A stretch of 64,000 nt of DNA. Origin: Arthrobacter humicola (GTDB lineage Bacteria; Actinomycetota; Actinomycetes; Actinomycetales; Micrococcaceae). The stretch spans positions 310,001 to 374,000 of the forward strand of contig NZ_JAFKON010000001.1 in NCBI RefSeq assembly GCF_022803015.1, read 5' to 3'. Positions 15,957 to 24,175 of this stretch are shown here, piece after piece. The position numbers were made by a program, and so were the translations under genes. Every line of letters begins with the position of its first letter. The first letter of the stretch is position 1. The notes beneath the pieces were generated by a model. The model had not been told where the DNA came from. It searched no databases and worked only from the letters and a program-made list of their open reading frames with translations.

Positions 15957-16562
15957 TCACTCTCCGGGCGGGAAATCGTAGGAGGCGTGGATCGTCGCCG
16001 GCGCGGTGCCGTAGGACAGGACGATCTCGTCGTGCGCCTTGAACGGGAGGTCCCGGATCCCGGCGTCGAACTTCCGGCCGTTCACGTAAACGGTCCAGCC
16101 TTCCAGCGAACCCCCACCGGTGCCGGGGGCGCCGGTGCCACCGAGGACGCCCCACTCCGTCAGGAGCTGCCCGAGGGTGAAGGCCTGGCCGGCGGTGGGT
16201 GACTCGATGTGGACCACGCCCGTGGTGTCGTGGGTGTGCAGTGCTGAGATGCCGTTGGCCCTGTGGTCAGCTCCGGCGGTGATGCCGATATTTGCCGGCA
16301 CCGCGATGGGCTTGCCTTCCTTCAGCACGTCCAGATGTGCGTGATAGTGGTCCACGTTGCCCTCCGCCGTCAGCACCGTGAGGCCGGCCTGGGTGATCCG
16401 GCCGGGCGCCCCCGTGATGTCTAAAGCAAAATCAGGGGCCGGCGCCGCGGATGCCGCAGGTGACTCAGGCGACGGTGCGGTAGATGGCGCAGGGGCGGCG
16501 CACCCTGCCACCCCCAGCGTCATGGCGGAAAGTGCGATGGCGAGTGTCAGCTTGGTGTGCAT
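15957..16562 (-). CDS. Histidine-containing lipoprotein of unknown function
   Basis: A 201-residue lipoprotein: signal peptide with lipobox GVAGC (Cys21), a Ser/Pro/Ala linker, then a compact domain. Two His clusters stand out, VDHYHAHLDVL and ISALHTHDTTGVVHIESP, which look like a metal-binding or structural site; the C-terminus YVNGRKFDAGIRDLPFKAHDEIVLSYG resembles a ubiquitin-like/beta-grasp strand set. I know this pattern from conserved actinobacterial lipoproteins with no assigned role. The ATG at 16562 lacks a strong ribosome site. A small 16-base direct repeat overlaps the stop codon. Confidence 0.82.
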   Translation of the reverse strand: MHTKLTLAIALSAMTLGVAGCAAPAPSTAPSPESPAASAAPAPDFALDITGAPGRITQAGLTVLTAEGNVDHYHAHLDVLKEGKPIAVPANIGITAGADHRANGISALHTHDTTGVVHIESPTAGQAFTLGQLLTEWGVLGGTGAPGTGGGSLEGWTVYVNGRKFDAGIRDLPFKAHDEIVLSYGTAPATIHASYDFPPGE

Positions 16563-16687
16563 GGTTGCGTAAACCGCTTTCGATCGGAGGCTTGCCAGTT
16601 CAGTCTAGGCAGATGGTCCGGGCCCGCCGCCCAGGACGGCTTGGCACCGCGTTTCCGCCGGGAGCCGCGAGGGGAAAGAATGGGCAG

Positions 16688-17392
16688 GTGAGTGATGCCG
16701 GCGAATTCATCGACCTCTCGCTGCAGCGCGAAGCTTCCTGGCGCCGCGCTGAGCAGCTTCAGGCGCGGCTGGAAACGGAGCCGGCGGGCAGCGGCCTCCG
16801 GTTCTACGGCACGTCCGTGGGCGCCGTGCGCGGCACGGTCCGGGATGCCGGCCGCCGCTATCCCGGGCTGTCCCGCGATGAGGTCACTTTGCTGAGTTCC
16901 GAACTGTGGGGCTCCGGGCCCGGAGGCTCCGGCCGGGGGCCTGCGCCGGTTTTCGAGCGCCGGCTGGCCGCCGTGGTCCTGCTCCAGGCCAACGTGAAGC
17001 TGCTGACCAACTCCGACCTCACCCGGCTGGAGGGCTTCATCCGGCAGGCGCGGGTGCGGGACCTTGTGGATCCGCTCGCCGTCGACGTCGTCGGACCCCT
17101 GGTGGACGGACTCGATGTTCTGGCCAGGGTGCGGGCCGACAGCGTGCTGGACCGGTGGGTGCGCGAGCCCGATGCCTGGCTGCGCCGGGCCGCGCTTCTC
17201 TCGCCGTTGCTGGCGCTGCGCGCGGGCGCGGGGGACTGGGACAGGTTCGTCCGGCACGCCAACGCGGTGCTCGGCGAACCGGGCGGCATGTTCGACGCCG
17301 ACGGCACGGCTGTCCGGGATGCCGTCTCCCGGGTCCTGGCAGAGATGGCAAAGCGGAGGCCGGAGCTGCAATTCACATCCGTTGGAGAATGA
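16688..17392 (+). CDS. AlkD-like DNA alkylation repair protein (HEAT-like)
   Basis: A 234-residue all-helical protein matching the AlkC/AlkD family of ALK-type HEAT-repeat DNA glycosylases, which remove cationic N3- or N7-alkylated purines. Family features are the N-terminal RFYGTSVGAVRGTVRDAG, the middle KLLTNSDLTRLEGFI and REPDAWLRRAALLSPLLAL, and DWDRFVRHANAVL. The segment normally reading IRKAIGWVLRE is here VRDAVSRVLAEMAKRRPE, so some key surface residues differ. The GTG start at 16688 follows AGGGGAAAG. Activity on alkylated DNA is inferred from the family. Confidence 0.78.
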   Translation: MSDAGEFIDLSLQREASWRRAEQLQARLETEPAGSGLRFYGTSVGAVRGTVRDAGRRYPGLSRDEVTLLSSELWGSGPGGSGRGPAPVFERRLAAVVLLQANVKLLTNSDLTRLEGFIRQARVRDLVDPLAVDVVGPLVDGLDVLARVRADSVLDRWVREPDAWLRRAALLSPLLALRAGAGDWDRFVRHANAVLGEPGGMFDADGTAVRDAVSRVLAEMAKRRPELQFTSVGE

Positions 17393-17450
17393 CGATCCGA
17401 ACCTTCGCCGCCGGCTCGGCTTTGGTCCGGGCATGTAGACATTCGGACTG

Positions 17451-18656
17451 TCAGGCCGTCGGACCCCCCGGATCGCCCTGCTCGACGGCGCTGCCGGAAT
17501 TTCCGGACTTGCCGCCAGCATTTGCCGGGACCGCGAAAGTCCTCGCCGCCCGTGACCCGGCGACTGCGCTCGCGGCTATGGTGACAAGCGCTCCCACCAG
17601 CAGGGCCGCGGCCTCGCCTGGGAGCAGGACCTGAAGCTGCGTGCCGATGCTCGCCGCAGCCACCGGTACGCCAAGCTGCGCCGCTGACAACACCCCCAGC
17701 GACAGCGGGAGTCCCAGGAAAGCCAGGTCGGCGTGCGCCAGCAGGGCCCCGGCCCCCAGCAACAGGCCGAGGGCCATCATGTCCGGGTGCCCGGCCAGGT
17801 CCTTGAGCGTCAGCGATGCACCCAGCCACACGAAGAAGAGCGGACCCAGGAAGCCGTCGCTGAGCGCGAACAGTTGCCGGGCCAGCCGCCGCGGTTCGCC
17901 GACCGCAGCCATCACCAGGCCGAAAGAAAAGCCTGCCATCATCACAGACACATTGCTCCACGTCGCGACACCGGCCAGGGTGAAGAGCACGGCCAGCTGG
18001 ATCCGTAGCTCCAGGGCAAACTTGCGGCTTTCCGAGAGCCGGTGCACGCGCCGACGGATTCCTTGGCGCTCCAGCCAGCGCAAGCCGACAAAGAGCACTA
18101 CCGCGCACCCGGTCACCGCGAGGACACCCAGCGCCGCCTGGACTGCGTGGGGCGGATCCACCAGGAGCGGCAACGCCACAATGCAGGCTGTGTCGGCAAT
18201 TGCCACCTGCGCTGTCATAGCGACGACATCTGGCCCGCCGAGGCGCAGGGAATCGACGATTGGAAGCACCAGGGCTGCCGACGAGGACGCCAGCAGCACG
18301 ACGTAGAGGGGAGCATGTCCAGTCCCGAACAGCAGACCGATGCCGGTTCCGACCACCACCGCTGCCGCTGCGGCCACCATCGCCCGGCGGGAGCCTTTGC
18401 CGAGGGCGCCACGGATGTGCGGATCCCGCACGGGAACGTGGGTGCCTGCCACGAACATCATCAGCGCAAACCCGATATTGGCCAGCAGGGTGAACGTCGG
18501 GTCCGCGGGGTCCACCAGGGCCAGGCCTGAGCGCCCGATCGCGATGCCGGCCAGCAGCTCACCCAGCATGACAGGCAAGTGCCAGCGCGCCGGCAGGGCC
18601 AGCAGGGGGCCGGCCAGGGCGATGACGGCGATCAGCGCCAGGGACAGGAAGGTCAC
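17451..18656 (-). CDS. Cation:proton antiporter (CPA2, KefB/NapA-like)
   Basis: A 401-residue membrane protein with about 12 hydrophobic segments, in the Na+/H+ or K+/H+ exchanger family. The N-terminal LPARWHLPVMLGELLAGIAIGRSGLAL and ANIGFALMMFVAGTHV are typical of the family, as is the TM5-like TAQVAIADTACIVALPLL and the later DGFLGPLFFVWLGASLTL. It lacks the C-terminal TrkA-N regulatory domain found in many Kef proteins. A GTG start overlaps the stop of the upstream small gene by four bases (GTGA), so the pair is translationally coupled. Confidence 0.9.
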   Translation of the reverse strand: MTFLSLALIAVIALAGPLLALPARWHLPVMLGELLAGIAIGRSGLALVDPADPTFTLLANIGFALMMFVAGTHVPVRDPHIRGALGKGSRRAMVAAAAAVVVGTGIGLLFGTGHAPLYVVLLASSSAALVLPIVDSLRLGGPDVVAMTAQVAIADTACIVALPLLVDPPHAVQAALGVLAVTGCAVVLFVGLRWLERQGIRRRVHRLSESRKFALELRIQLAVLFTLAGVATWSNVSVMMAGFSFGLVMAAVGEPRRLARQLFALSDGFLGPLFFVWLGASLTLKDLAGHPDMMALGLLLGAGALLAHADLAFLGLPLSLGVLSAAQLGVPVAAASIGTQLQVLLPGEAAALLVGALVTIAASAVAGSRAARTFAVPANAGGKSGNSGSAVEQGDPGGPTA

Positions 18657-18931
18657 GGTTCTCGGCGGCCGGCCGGCGCCGGGCCTGACCGCCGTTCCAC
18701 CACCGCGTAGGCCTTGCCGTCCAGGAAGGCCCAGTCGTTGACAACCATGTACCCGAGCGCGTCCACCCGGTCATTGAGGATGTGCTCGTCGAAACCCCCG
18801 TCACGCGGTTCCGCGTCCCAGGTGCTCACGTGGACGTCCCCGCCGTCGAGGATCAGCAGCTCGGTGTTGACGTCGAAATCCTCTTGGGGCTGAGTGCTCA
18901 ACTGGCAGATGGCGACACAATGGCTGTTCAT
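18653..18931 (-). CDS. Small acidic protein of unknown function, coupled to the antiporter
   Basis: A 92-residue soluble protein (VNTELLILDGGDVHVSTWDAEP, ALGYMVVNDWAFLDGKAYAVVERR). It carries no signal or membrane segment. I do not recognise a family. Its stop codon overlaps the antiporter start by four bases, which argues that it is a true gene and may act with or regulate the antiporter, though that is only context. Confidence 0.7.
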   Translation of the reverse strand: MNSHCVAICQLSTQPQEDFDVNTELLILDGGDVHVSTWDAEPRDGGFDEHILNDRVDALGYMVVNDWAFLDGKAYAVVERRSGPAPAGRREP

Positions 18932-19111
18932 TTTCGGGCCTCCGCTTCCGGTGGTGCTGATGGCATCATCCTATGTTCGGAAACGGCGCCGCCCTATGGG
19001 CAAAATTGCGGCCCGGCATCATGGCTCCGTTACCTGAATGTGACTTTCGGGTGCGGTTCGCGCTACGGTTGATGAGTGCCTGTTGTCTCCGATACGGGCG
19101 CTCCCCAGCCG

Positions 19112-19294
19112 ATTGCCTAACTCTGCCGCGGCCCGGGGGTAACTCGCATCAACGTCCGGCAGAGACGGGGAAACCACTTTCGACCTGCTGATATGCAGGT
19201 CTTGGGGTGAAGCCGCACAGTGCCCGCAACGACGGGCCCGGGAGTGCGGCCGGGTGCCTCCCATCCGAATCCGACAGCTCACCTCGCAGGCATT
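19112..19294 (+). promoter_or_regulatory. c-di-AMP riboswitch (ydaO-yuaA type)
   Basis: The leader has the conserved blocks of the ydaO/yuaA aptamer in order: ACGGGGAAACCAC (near 19165), a hairpin GACCTGC/GCAGGTC (19182-19201), TTGGGGTGAAGCC (near 19202), and the 3' signature CCGACAGCTCACCTCGCAGGCA (split near 19271-19292) closing a P1 helix with TGCCT near 19114-19118. In actinobacteria this riboswitch typically controls cell-wall hydrolases and osmotic functions, and it is turned off by c-di-AMP. The NlpC/P60-type gene starts 20 bases after it. Confidence 0.93.
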
Positions 19295-19313
19295 GGGAGA
19301 GGCTACATTTTTC

Positions 19314-20000
19314 ATGACTTCAGTCAATACTTTTGCGCGCCATGCCGCCGTCCTCGCCGCCGCATCCGGCCTGGTCCTGACCAGCGGAATGGCGGCCAAC
19401 GCCGCCACCGCCCCCGTGCAGCGTGACTCTGCTCCGGCGTCGAACGTCGACATCGCCGGACAGGTCAGTGCCCCCGTCAGTGCCGATTCAAACGTCAAGA
19501 TCAGCTTCGAGCGCCCCGCAGTGGATTCTGTTGCCGCGCCGGTCATCGAACAGCCCGTCGCGCCGGCTCCGGCTCCCACTGCAGCCCCGGCGGCGGCGGC
19601 CAAGGCTCCGGCCAAGCCGGTCATCCAGGTGCAGGCCGCTCCGGCAGCAGCTCCGGCAGCAGCGCCGGCCGCGGCGCCCGCGGGCGGACGCAACGCCATC
19701 ATGCTCTCGGCCGCCTACAGCCAGGTGGGCATCACCCAGGACTGCACTGCCATGGTGGAAAAGGCCCTTGGCGCCGCGGGTAAGCCCGTTGGCGACATCG
19801 GTCCCCGCGCGTTCCTTGGCCTTGGAACCGTTGTAGCGACGCCGCAGCCCGGTGACATGGTGGTCCAGTCCGGCCACGTCGGCATTTACGCCGGCAACGG
19901 CCAGGTGGTCAGTGGCGGCATGAACGGCAAGAACCAGACCATGGTCCACCCGCTGTCCTGGCTCACCGCGACCGGCGGCGTGACGTTCGTCCGCGCCTAA
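19314..20000 (+). CDS. Secreted NlpC/P60-like (CHAP-type) cell-wall protein
   Basis: A 228-residue exported protein: signal peptide to about residue 31 (MAANAA), a Pro/Ala-rich linker to about 125, and a compact C-terminal papain-like domain. The catalytic Cys is in SQVGITQDCTAMVEKALG and the His in GDMVVQSGHVGIYAGNGQVVSGG, the usual NlpC/P60 order. Such enzymes cut peptidoglycan stem peptides. The domain is short (about 100 residues) and lacks the usual SxPR segment, so it is a reduced member. Control by the c-di-AMP riboswitch directly upstream fits a role in wall remodelling linked to turgor. Confidence 0.88.
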   Translation: MTSVNTFARHAAVLAAASGLVLTSGMAANAATAPVQRDSAPASNVDIAGQVSAPVSADSNVKISFERPAVDSVAAPVIEQPVAPAPAPTAAPAAAAKAPAKPVIQVQAAPAAAPAAAPAAAPAGGRNAIMLSAAYSQVGITQDCTAMVEKALGAAGKPVGDIGPRAFLGLGTVVATPQPGDMVVQSGHVGIYAGNGQVVSGGMNGKNQTMVHPLSWLTATGGVTFVRA

Positions 20001-20034
20001 GCCGCACGGCCCCGACCCGGGGCCAGACAGTCCG

Positions 20035-20085
20035 GAAAGACCGGCGGTCGAGTTCCCTTGGGGGCAACTCGACCGCCGGTCTTTC
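20035..20085. terminator. Very strong bidirectional hairpin terminator
   Basis: Bases 20035-20054 pair perfectly with 20066-20085 around an 11-base loop, a 20-base-pair stem starting GAAAGACCGGC and ending GCCGGTCTTTC. It separates the convergent wall-hydrolase and sensor-kinase genes; its A/T-rich ends supply a U-rich 3' end on both strands. Confidence 0.93.
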
Positions 20086-20145
20086 CTGTCTCCGCATTCG
20101 GAGGTCCGGGATCCCGATGGCATAGCTTTCCCCGGCGCAGGGTCC

Positions 20146-21153
20146 TCAGGGATTCCCGCTGCCCATGAGCGGAAGCGTCAATTTCATGACGGTTCCCTCG
20201 CCGCCCGTCGCGGCCACCTCGACGGTGCCCCCGGCCGCGACGGCAATCTCACGGACCAGGGCCAGGCCGATGCCAAAGCTCCGCTGTCCCTGTGAGGTGC
20301 CGGTGCCGGCCGTCCGCACGAACCGGTCAAAGATCCGGGCCTGATCGACGCCGGTGATTCCGGTCCCGGAGTCCGCCACCGTGATCACGGCGCGCTTCTG
20401 CTCGATTGAGGTCGTGATGGACACGCGGCCGCCCGGAGGCGTGTGGGCCAGCGCGTTGTCCGCCAGGGCCAGCACGGCACGCCGCAGCGCATTCTTCTCG
20501 ATCCGGGCCAGCGGCCGGGCAGCGGCATGGAATTCCAGGCGCACCTGCCGCTGCTCTGCCACCTGCTGGAGGCTGCCGGCGACGCTGGCGGCAGCGTCGG
20601 CGAGGTCGGCAGGGGGCGCGGAGCGGTCCGGGGCCCCCGCGGTTGCCGCGAGGAGCAGTTCGTTGACAATCCCTGTCAGCGTCGCGGCGTCCTCCCGGAT
20701 CCGGGCCAGGTCGTGGCTTTGCCTGGAGCCGGGCACAGTGTTGCGCTGGGCCAGCTGGATCCTGGTGTCCAGGATGGTCAATGGCGTGCGCAATTCGTGG
20801 CTGGCGTCCTGGACGAAACGCCGCTCCCTTGCCAGGGCATCACTGAGGGGACGAATCGCGCTGCGCGCGCTGAGCCACCCGACGATGCCGGCCAGCAGGA
20901 TCCCCGCTACCCCGGCGATGATCATGGCTTCGAGGACATCCTTGGAATCCAGGTAGGTGTAGGCCGTCCCGGCCGTCGCCGAGCCCGGCACTTCAGGATG
21001 GGCCAGTTGGTTCGTGAGGTACAGCGCCGTGGCGGCGAGCAGCCCGAGAACCATGACCGCGCACGCAGCACTGATCCGCACCGCGACCTTGAGGGAAGCC
21101 TTGCGCAGGATGGAGTGGTCCGGATTTCCGCCGGGCCGCCAGCCGTCACTCAT
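20146..21153 (-). CDS. Two-component sensor histidine kinase
   Basis: A 335-residue membrane kinase. Two transmembrane segments (about 29-48 and 76-95) flank a small extracytoplasmic loop of only about 28 residues, so it may sense within the membrane. The phosphoacceptor is His119 in FVQDASHELRTPLTIL, followed by the N box LADNALAHTPPGG, G1 VADSGTGI and G2 FGIGLALVREIA. There is no HAMP domain of full length. Its start overlaps the response-regulator stop by eight bases. It forms the end of a four-gene operon with PAP2 and DedA genes, suggesting the signal concerns the membrane or envelope. Confidence 0.93.
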   Translation of the reverse strand: MSDGWRPGGNPDHSILRKASLKVAVRISAACAVMVLGLLAATALYLTNQLAHPEVPGSATAGTAYTYLDSKDVLEAMIIAGVAGILLAGIVGWLSARSAIRPLSDALARERRFVQDASHELRTPLTILDTRIQLAQRNTVPGSRQSHDLARIREDAATLTGIVNELLLAATAGAPDRSAPPADLADAAASVAGSLQQVAEQRQVRLEFHAAARPLARIEKNALRRAVLALADNALAHTPPGGRVSITTSIEQKRAVITVADSGTGITGVDQARIFDRFVRTAGTGTSQGQRSFGIGLALVREIAVAAGGTVEVAATGGEGTVMKLTLPLMGSGNP

Positions 21154-21823
21154 GGGCTTCGCCGATCTGGTATCCGAGGCCGTGCACCGTGCGGATCACG
21201 GCTTTGGAGATCTTCCGGCGCAGGTGATGAACATAGGTATCGATCACGCCGGGCTGTTCCGAGGCGTGGAAGCACGCCGCGAGGAGCTCATCCCGGGTGA
21301 AGACGCGGTCCGGTTCCGCGGCAAGGGCTGCCAGCAGCTGGCCTTCCTTTGCGGTCAGTGACACCGTTTGCCCGTAGACGGAACGGACGGAGCGCTGCGT
21401 TGGATCCAGTTCCCAGTCCCCGATCGCCACCGGTGCCGGGGCCGGGGGAGTGAAAGTCCGCGTCAGTGCGCGCAGGCGTGCTGCCAGTTCGCCGGCGTCG
21501 AACGGCTTGGTCACGTAATCGTTGGCGCCGGCGTCCAGGCCCCTGACCTTTTCGTCGGCATCGCCCAGCGCGGTCAGGATCAGGATGGGCGTGGCAATGC
21601 CTTTCGACCGCAAAGCCGTGATGAGGGCGATGCCGTCCATGGCGGGCAGCCCGCGGTCCACCACCATGACGTCCCAGCTCCCGGTCAGCCCCTGGTGGAG
21701 GCCGTCGCGGCCGTTGGTGACCAACTGGACCCGGTAGTCCGGGTCCAGGAGCTCGGCGATGAGCGGTCCCAGGACGGCGTCGTCCTCGACGAGCAGCAGG
21801 GACGGAAGGTCAGCGGAGGTCAT
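21146..21823 (-). CDS. OmpR/PhoB-family response regulator
   Basis: A 225-residue regulator: receiver domain with acidic pair DD14-15, phosphoacceptor Asp56 (VVDRGLP), the Thr of ILTALGD and Lys of VTKPFD, then a winged-helix DNA-binding domain (LTAKEGQLLAALAAEPDRVFTRDELL ... IDTYVHHLRRKI). It lies five bases after the DedA stop and overlaps the kinase gene, so it is the cognate partner. An 11-base direct repeat ahead of the operon (23450-23471) is a plausible binding site, implying autoregulation. Confidence 0.95.
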   Translation of the reverse strand: MTSADLPSLLLVEDDAVLGPLIAELLDPDYRVQLVTNGRDGLHQGLTGSWDVMVVDRGLPAMDGIALITALRSKGIATPILILTALGDADEKVRGLDAGANDYVTKPFDAGELAARLRALTRTFTPPAPAPVAIGDWELDPTQRSVRSVYGQTVSLTAKEGQLLAALAAEPDRVFTRDELLAACFHASEQPGVIDTYVHHLRRKISKAVIRTVHGLGYQIGEAHE

Positions 21824-21828
21824 GTCAG

Positions 21829-22578
21829 CTATTCTTCCGCGGCCATTTCCTCAGTCCGCAGTCCGGCCCCGGGTTCTTCCGCCGTGTCGCCGGCGACTTT
21901 GTCTGCGGCTGCGCCTGCGCCGCGGGAGTTCCGGCGGCGTTTGAGGAGCTGCACCACCCCCGGCACGACGGAGACGAGCACCATGGCCACGACGATGGCG
22001 TCGATGTTCCTGGCGATGATGTCAAAATGCCCCAGCCAGGTGCCAAGCATCGTCACGGAGGCCGCCCAGGCGACGGCGCCGGTGATATTCCACAGGGTGA
22101 AGGATTTGTAGTCATAACGCGCGGTCCCGGCGGTCAGCGGAGCAAACGTCCGGACCATGGGGACGAAGCGGGCCAGCACGACGGCGGCCCCGCCGTGGCG
22201 GCGGAAGAAGTCCTCCGTGGTGGTCAGGTGCGCTGTCTTCAGGATCCGGGCGTCGTCCTTGAACCATCGCCGGCCAAATTTCCGTCCGAGCATGTAGCCG
22301 ACCTGGTCCCCGGCGACCGCGGCCGCCGTGACGACGCCGATCAGCACAGGCAACGCCAGTTGCAGCTGCTGGTGCAGAAGTCCTGCGGTGAACAACAGGG
22401 AGTCGCCGGGCAGGAAGGGAAAGAGCACGCCCGATTCGATGAAGACCATCACGGCGATCACACCCAGTGCGGCCGGGCCCAACCCGGCGAGCAGGCTTGC
22501 CGGGTCCAGCAGGGACAATGTTCCGGCGGCGTGGACGGCCGGAAGGGAGGCAAAAACGTCCAGGACGGGCATTCTCAT
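21829..22578 (-). CDS. DedA-family membrane protein
   Basis: A 249-residue DedA/SNARE-associated (VTT) family protein, now known to include undecaprenyl-phosphate or phospholipid flippases. The hallmark FLPGDSLLFTAGLL, AAVAGDQVGYMLGRKFG and FFRRHGGAAVVLARFVPMVRTFAPLTAGTA motifs are all present, along with about five membrane segments. The ATG at 22578 overlaps the PAP2 stop (ATGA); a second ATG at 22572 is better spaced from GAGGAG. Being next to a PAP2 phosphatase suggests joint work in recycling undecaprenyl pyrophosphate/phosphate or in lipid turnover. It has an Arg-rich tail. Confidence 0.93.
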   Translation of the reverse strand: MRMPVLDVFASLPAVHAAGTLSLLDPASLLAGLGPAALGVIAVMVFIESGVLFPFLPGDSLLFTAGLLHQQLQLALPVLIGVVTAAAVAGDQVGYMLGRKFGRRWFKDDARILKTAHLTTTEDFFRRHGGAAVVLARFVPMVRTFAPLTAGTARYDYKSFTLWNITGAVAWAASVTMLGTWLGHFDIIARNIDAIVVAMVLVSVVPGVVQLLKRRRNSRGAGAAADKVAGDTAEEPGAGLRTEEMAAEE

Positions 22579-23384
22579 TTCTCCTCGGCGCCCAGCGGCC
22601 GGCTGCCCGAACGGGCCCGGATCCGCGCCGCTATCCGTGGCGCGAGAAGGTTCCACAGTCCCGCGAGCAGGACCACGGCTGCGCTCGAGGCCAGGAACGA
22701 CGCCGCGACATCCGTGGGGTAGTGGACGCCGATGTACAGCCGTGACCAGGCTACGACGAGGGCCATCACCGCCGCCGCGACGGCCGTGACCTTGGCCCAG
22801 CGGGTACCACGGGCCAGGAAGTACACTGCGAATCCCAGTGCCACCGCAAAGGACACGTGGCCGCTCGGGAAGCTGTTGGAACCCGTTTCCGGAGCCAGGG
22901 GATCGAACAGCAGGGCAGGGCTGGGCCGCTGGCGGGCCACGAGGAGCTTGAAGAATTCACTTGCCACCCAGCCGGATGATGCCACGAGGCCGAAGGCAAT
23001 CGCCTTGGCCAGGCCGCCGCGGAACAGCCAGATGTACAGCGCCGCGGCGCCGATCAGCGCGAGGCCCGCCACCGGGCCAAACACGACATTCAGCGCCATC
23101 GCGACGGCGGTCAGGGCGGCGGCGTGGTGCTGGCTCAGGTCCTGATCGACCCCGAGCTCGGCGGCACTGAAGCCGGGTGTCAGCTGCGCCGCCAGGCCCA
23201 ATGCCACGACGGCGGCCGACAGCAGGACGCCCAGCACTAGCCAGTGGCGGACCCGGGGGAGGGCCCACAGCCGGGGACCCGCGGCGGGGCGCACGGCGTC
23301 GGGACGGTTTGGTGCTCCACTTCGGCTGAGTGCTCCAGCACCGCCCAGCGGCGCATCGCTCTTAACAGGGGCAGGTCCAGTCAT
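22575..23384 (-). CDS. PAP2-family membrane phosphatase
   Basis: A 269-residue membrane phosphatase with the three PAP2 signature motifs: KLLVARQRP (C1), SFPSGH (C2) and SRLYIGVHYPTD (C3). About six membrane segments are visible. Such enzymes dephosphorylate undecaprenyl pyrophosphate, phosphatidic acid or phosphatidylglycerol phosphate. It is the first gene of the PAP2-DedA-regulator-kinase operon; the ATG at 23384 follows GGAGGATCCC. Regulation by the downstream two-component system through the repeats at 23450 is likely. Confidence 0.94.
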   Translation of the reverse strand: MTGPAPVKSDAPLGGAGALSRSGAPNRPDAVRPAAGPRLWALPRVRHWLVLGVLLSAAVVALGLAAQLTPGFSAAELGVDQDLSQHHAAALTAVAMALNVVFGPVAGLALIGAAALYIWLFRGGLAKAIAFGLVASSGWVASEFFKLLVARQRPSPALLFDPLAPETGSNSFPSGHVSFAVALGFAVYFLARGTRWAKVTAVAAAVMALVVAWSRLYIGVHYPTDVAASFLASSAAVVLLAGLWNLLAPRIAARIRARSGSRPLGAEEK

Positions 23385-23449
23385 GGGATCCTCCGGCTCG
23401 GGACAAGGGCGCCCGGACAGGCGACGACTCCCACTCTTCCGCCAGCCCG

Positions 23450-23471
23450 TTAAGAAACGCTTAAGAAAGTG
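23450..23471 (-). promoter_or_regulatory. Direct-repeat operator candidate for the response regulator
   Basis: TTAAGAAACGC (23450-23460) is followed directly by TTAAGAAAGTG (23461-23471). On the minus strand this reads CTTAAG-N5-CTTAAC, two half-sites with an 11-base period, the geometry OmpR-family regulators bind and close to the PmrA/BasR box (CTTAA-type). It lies 66 bases before the operon start, in a pocket of low GC. Confidence 0.6.
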
Positions 23472-23515
23472 TCGCGGCGCCGGCCGAGGGGCTACGTCTG
23501 GATGATCCGTGCCGG

Positions 23516-24073
23516 CTACGCGGCGTAGCGCAACAGCGCCACCCCGTTGCCGAAGGCACGCGTCTCCAGCAGCCGGAGCTGGGCTATGCTGTCCGCAGCC
23601 TTGAACAGGGGCCGGCCCCGTCCGATCAGGACCGGATGGACATACAGCCAGTATTCGTCGAGCAGCCCGAGCCGCCGGAAGGTGTCGGCCAGTTCTGCCC
23701 CGCCCAGGGCCAGGTCCCCGCCCGACTGCTCTTTCAGGGCCAGCACTTCTTCCGGCACCACATCCCGGACCACGGTGGTGTTCCAGGCGGCAGATGTCAG
23801 CGTCCGGGAGTAGACGATCTTGGGCATGTCCCGCCAGATCCGGGCGAACTCGGCCATCACTGCGCCGGCGGCCGGGTCCTGGTCCGCGGTGGGCCAGAAC
23901 CCTTCCATCAGCTCGTACGTGACGCGGCCGTCAAGGAAGGCGCCCATCGTGCTGAGCTGTTGGTTGAAATGGCGGTGCAGCTCGTCGTCGACCATGTGCC
24001 AGCTGATGTCGCGGTCCGGGCCCTCGAAGAATCCGTCGAGGGACACCTGCATGGCCAGGATGATTTTGCGCAT
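23516..24073 (-). CDS. Dihydrofolate reductase-fold (RibD C-terminal) family protein
   Basis: A 185-residue reductase-fold protein: MRKIILAMQVSLDGFFEGP at the N-terminus, DGRVTYELMEGFWPT, KIVYSRTL, the glycine-rich LALGGAELADTFRRLGLLDEYWLYVHPVLIGRGRPLF. This matches the YwjB/RibD-C family of NADPH-binding proteins common in actinobacteria, most without known substrate. The gene is monocistronic, 44 bases from the direct repeat that serves the neighbouring operon but transcribed towards it. True DHFR activity is unlikely. Confidence 0.9.
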   Translation of the reverse strand: MRKIILAMQVSLDGFFEGPDRDISWHMVDDELHRHFNQQLSTMGAFLDGRVTYELMEGFWPTADQDPAAGAVMAEFARIWRDMPKIVYSRTLTSAAWNTTVVRDVVPEEVLALKEQSGGDLALGGAELADTFRRLGLLDEYWLYVHPVLIGRGRPLFKAADSIAQLRLLETRAFGNGVALLRYAA

Positions 24074-24175
24074 CGCCGCTCCTTACGTTTTCACCAGCGT
24101 ACGCCGCTGCTTCGGATGGCAGACCCACTTTTTCCCGGAGCCGTACCCTTGCGCGGGAAGCCGCCAGGGGGAAGA

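Noticed and set aside
20355..20956. Frames opposite the histidine kinase
   Set aside because: Shadows; the kinase has complete H, N and G boxes on the minus strand.
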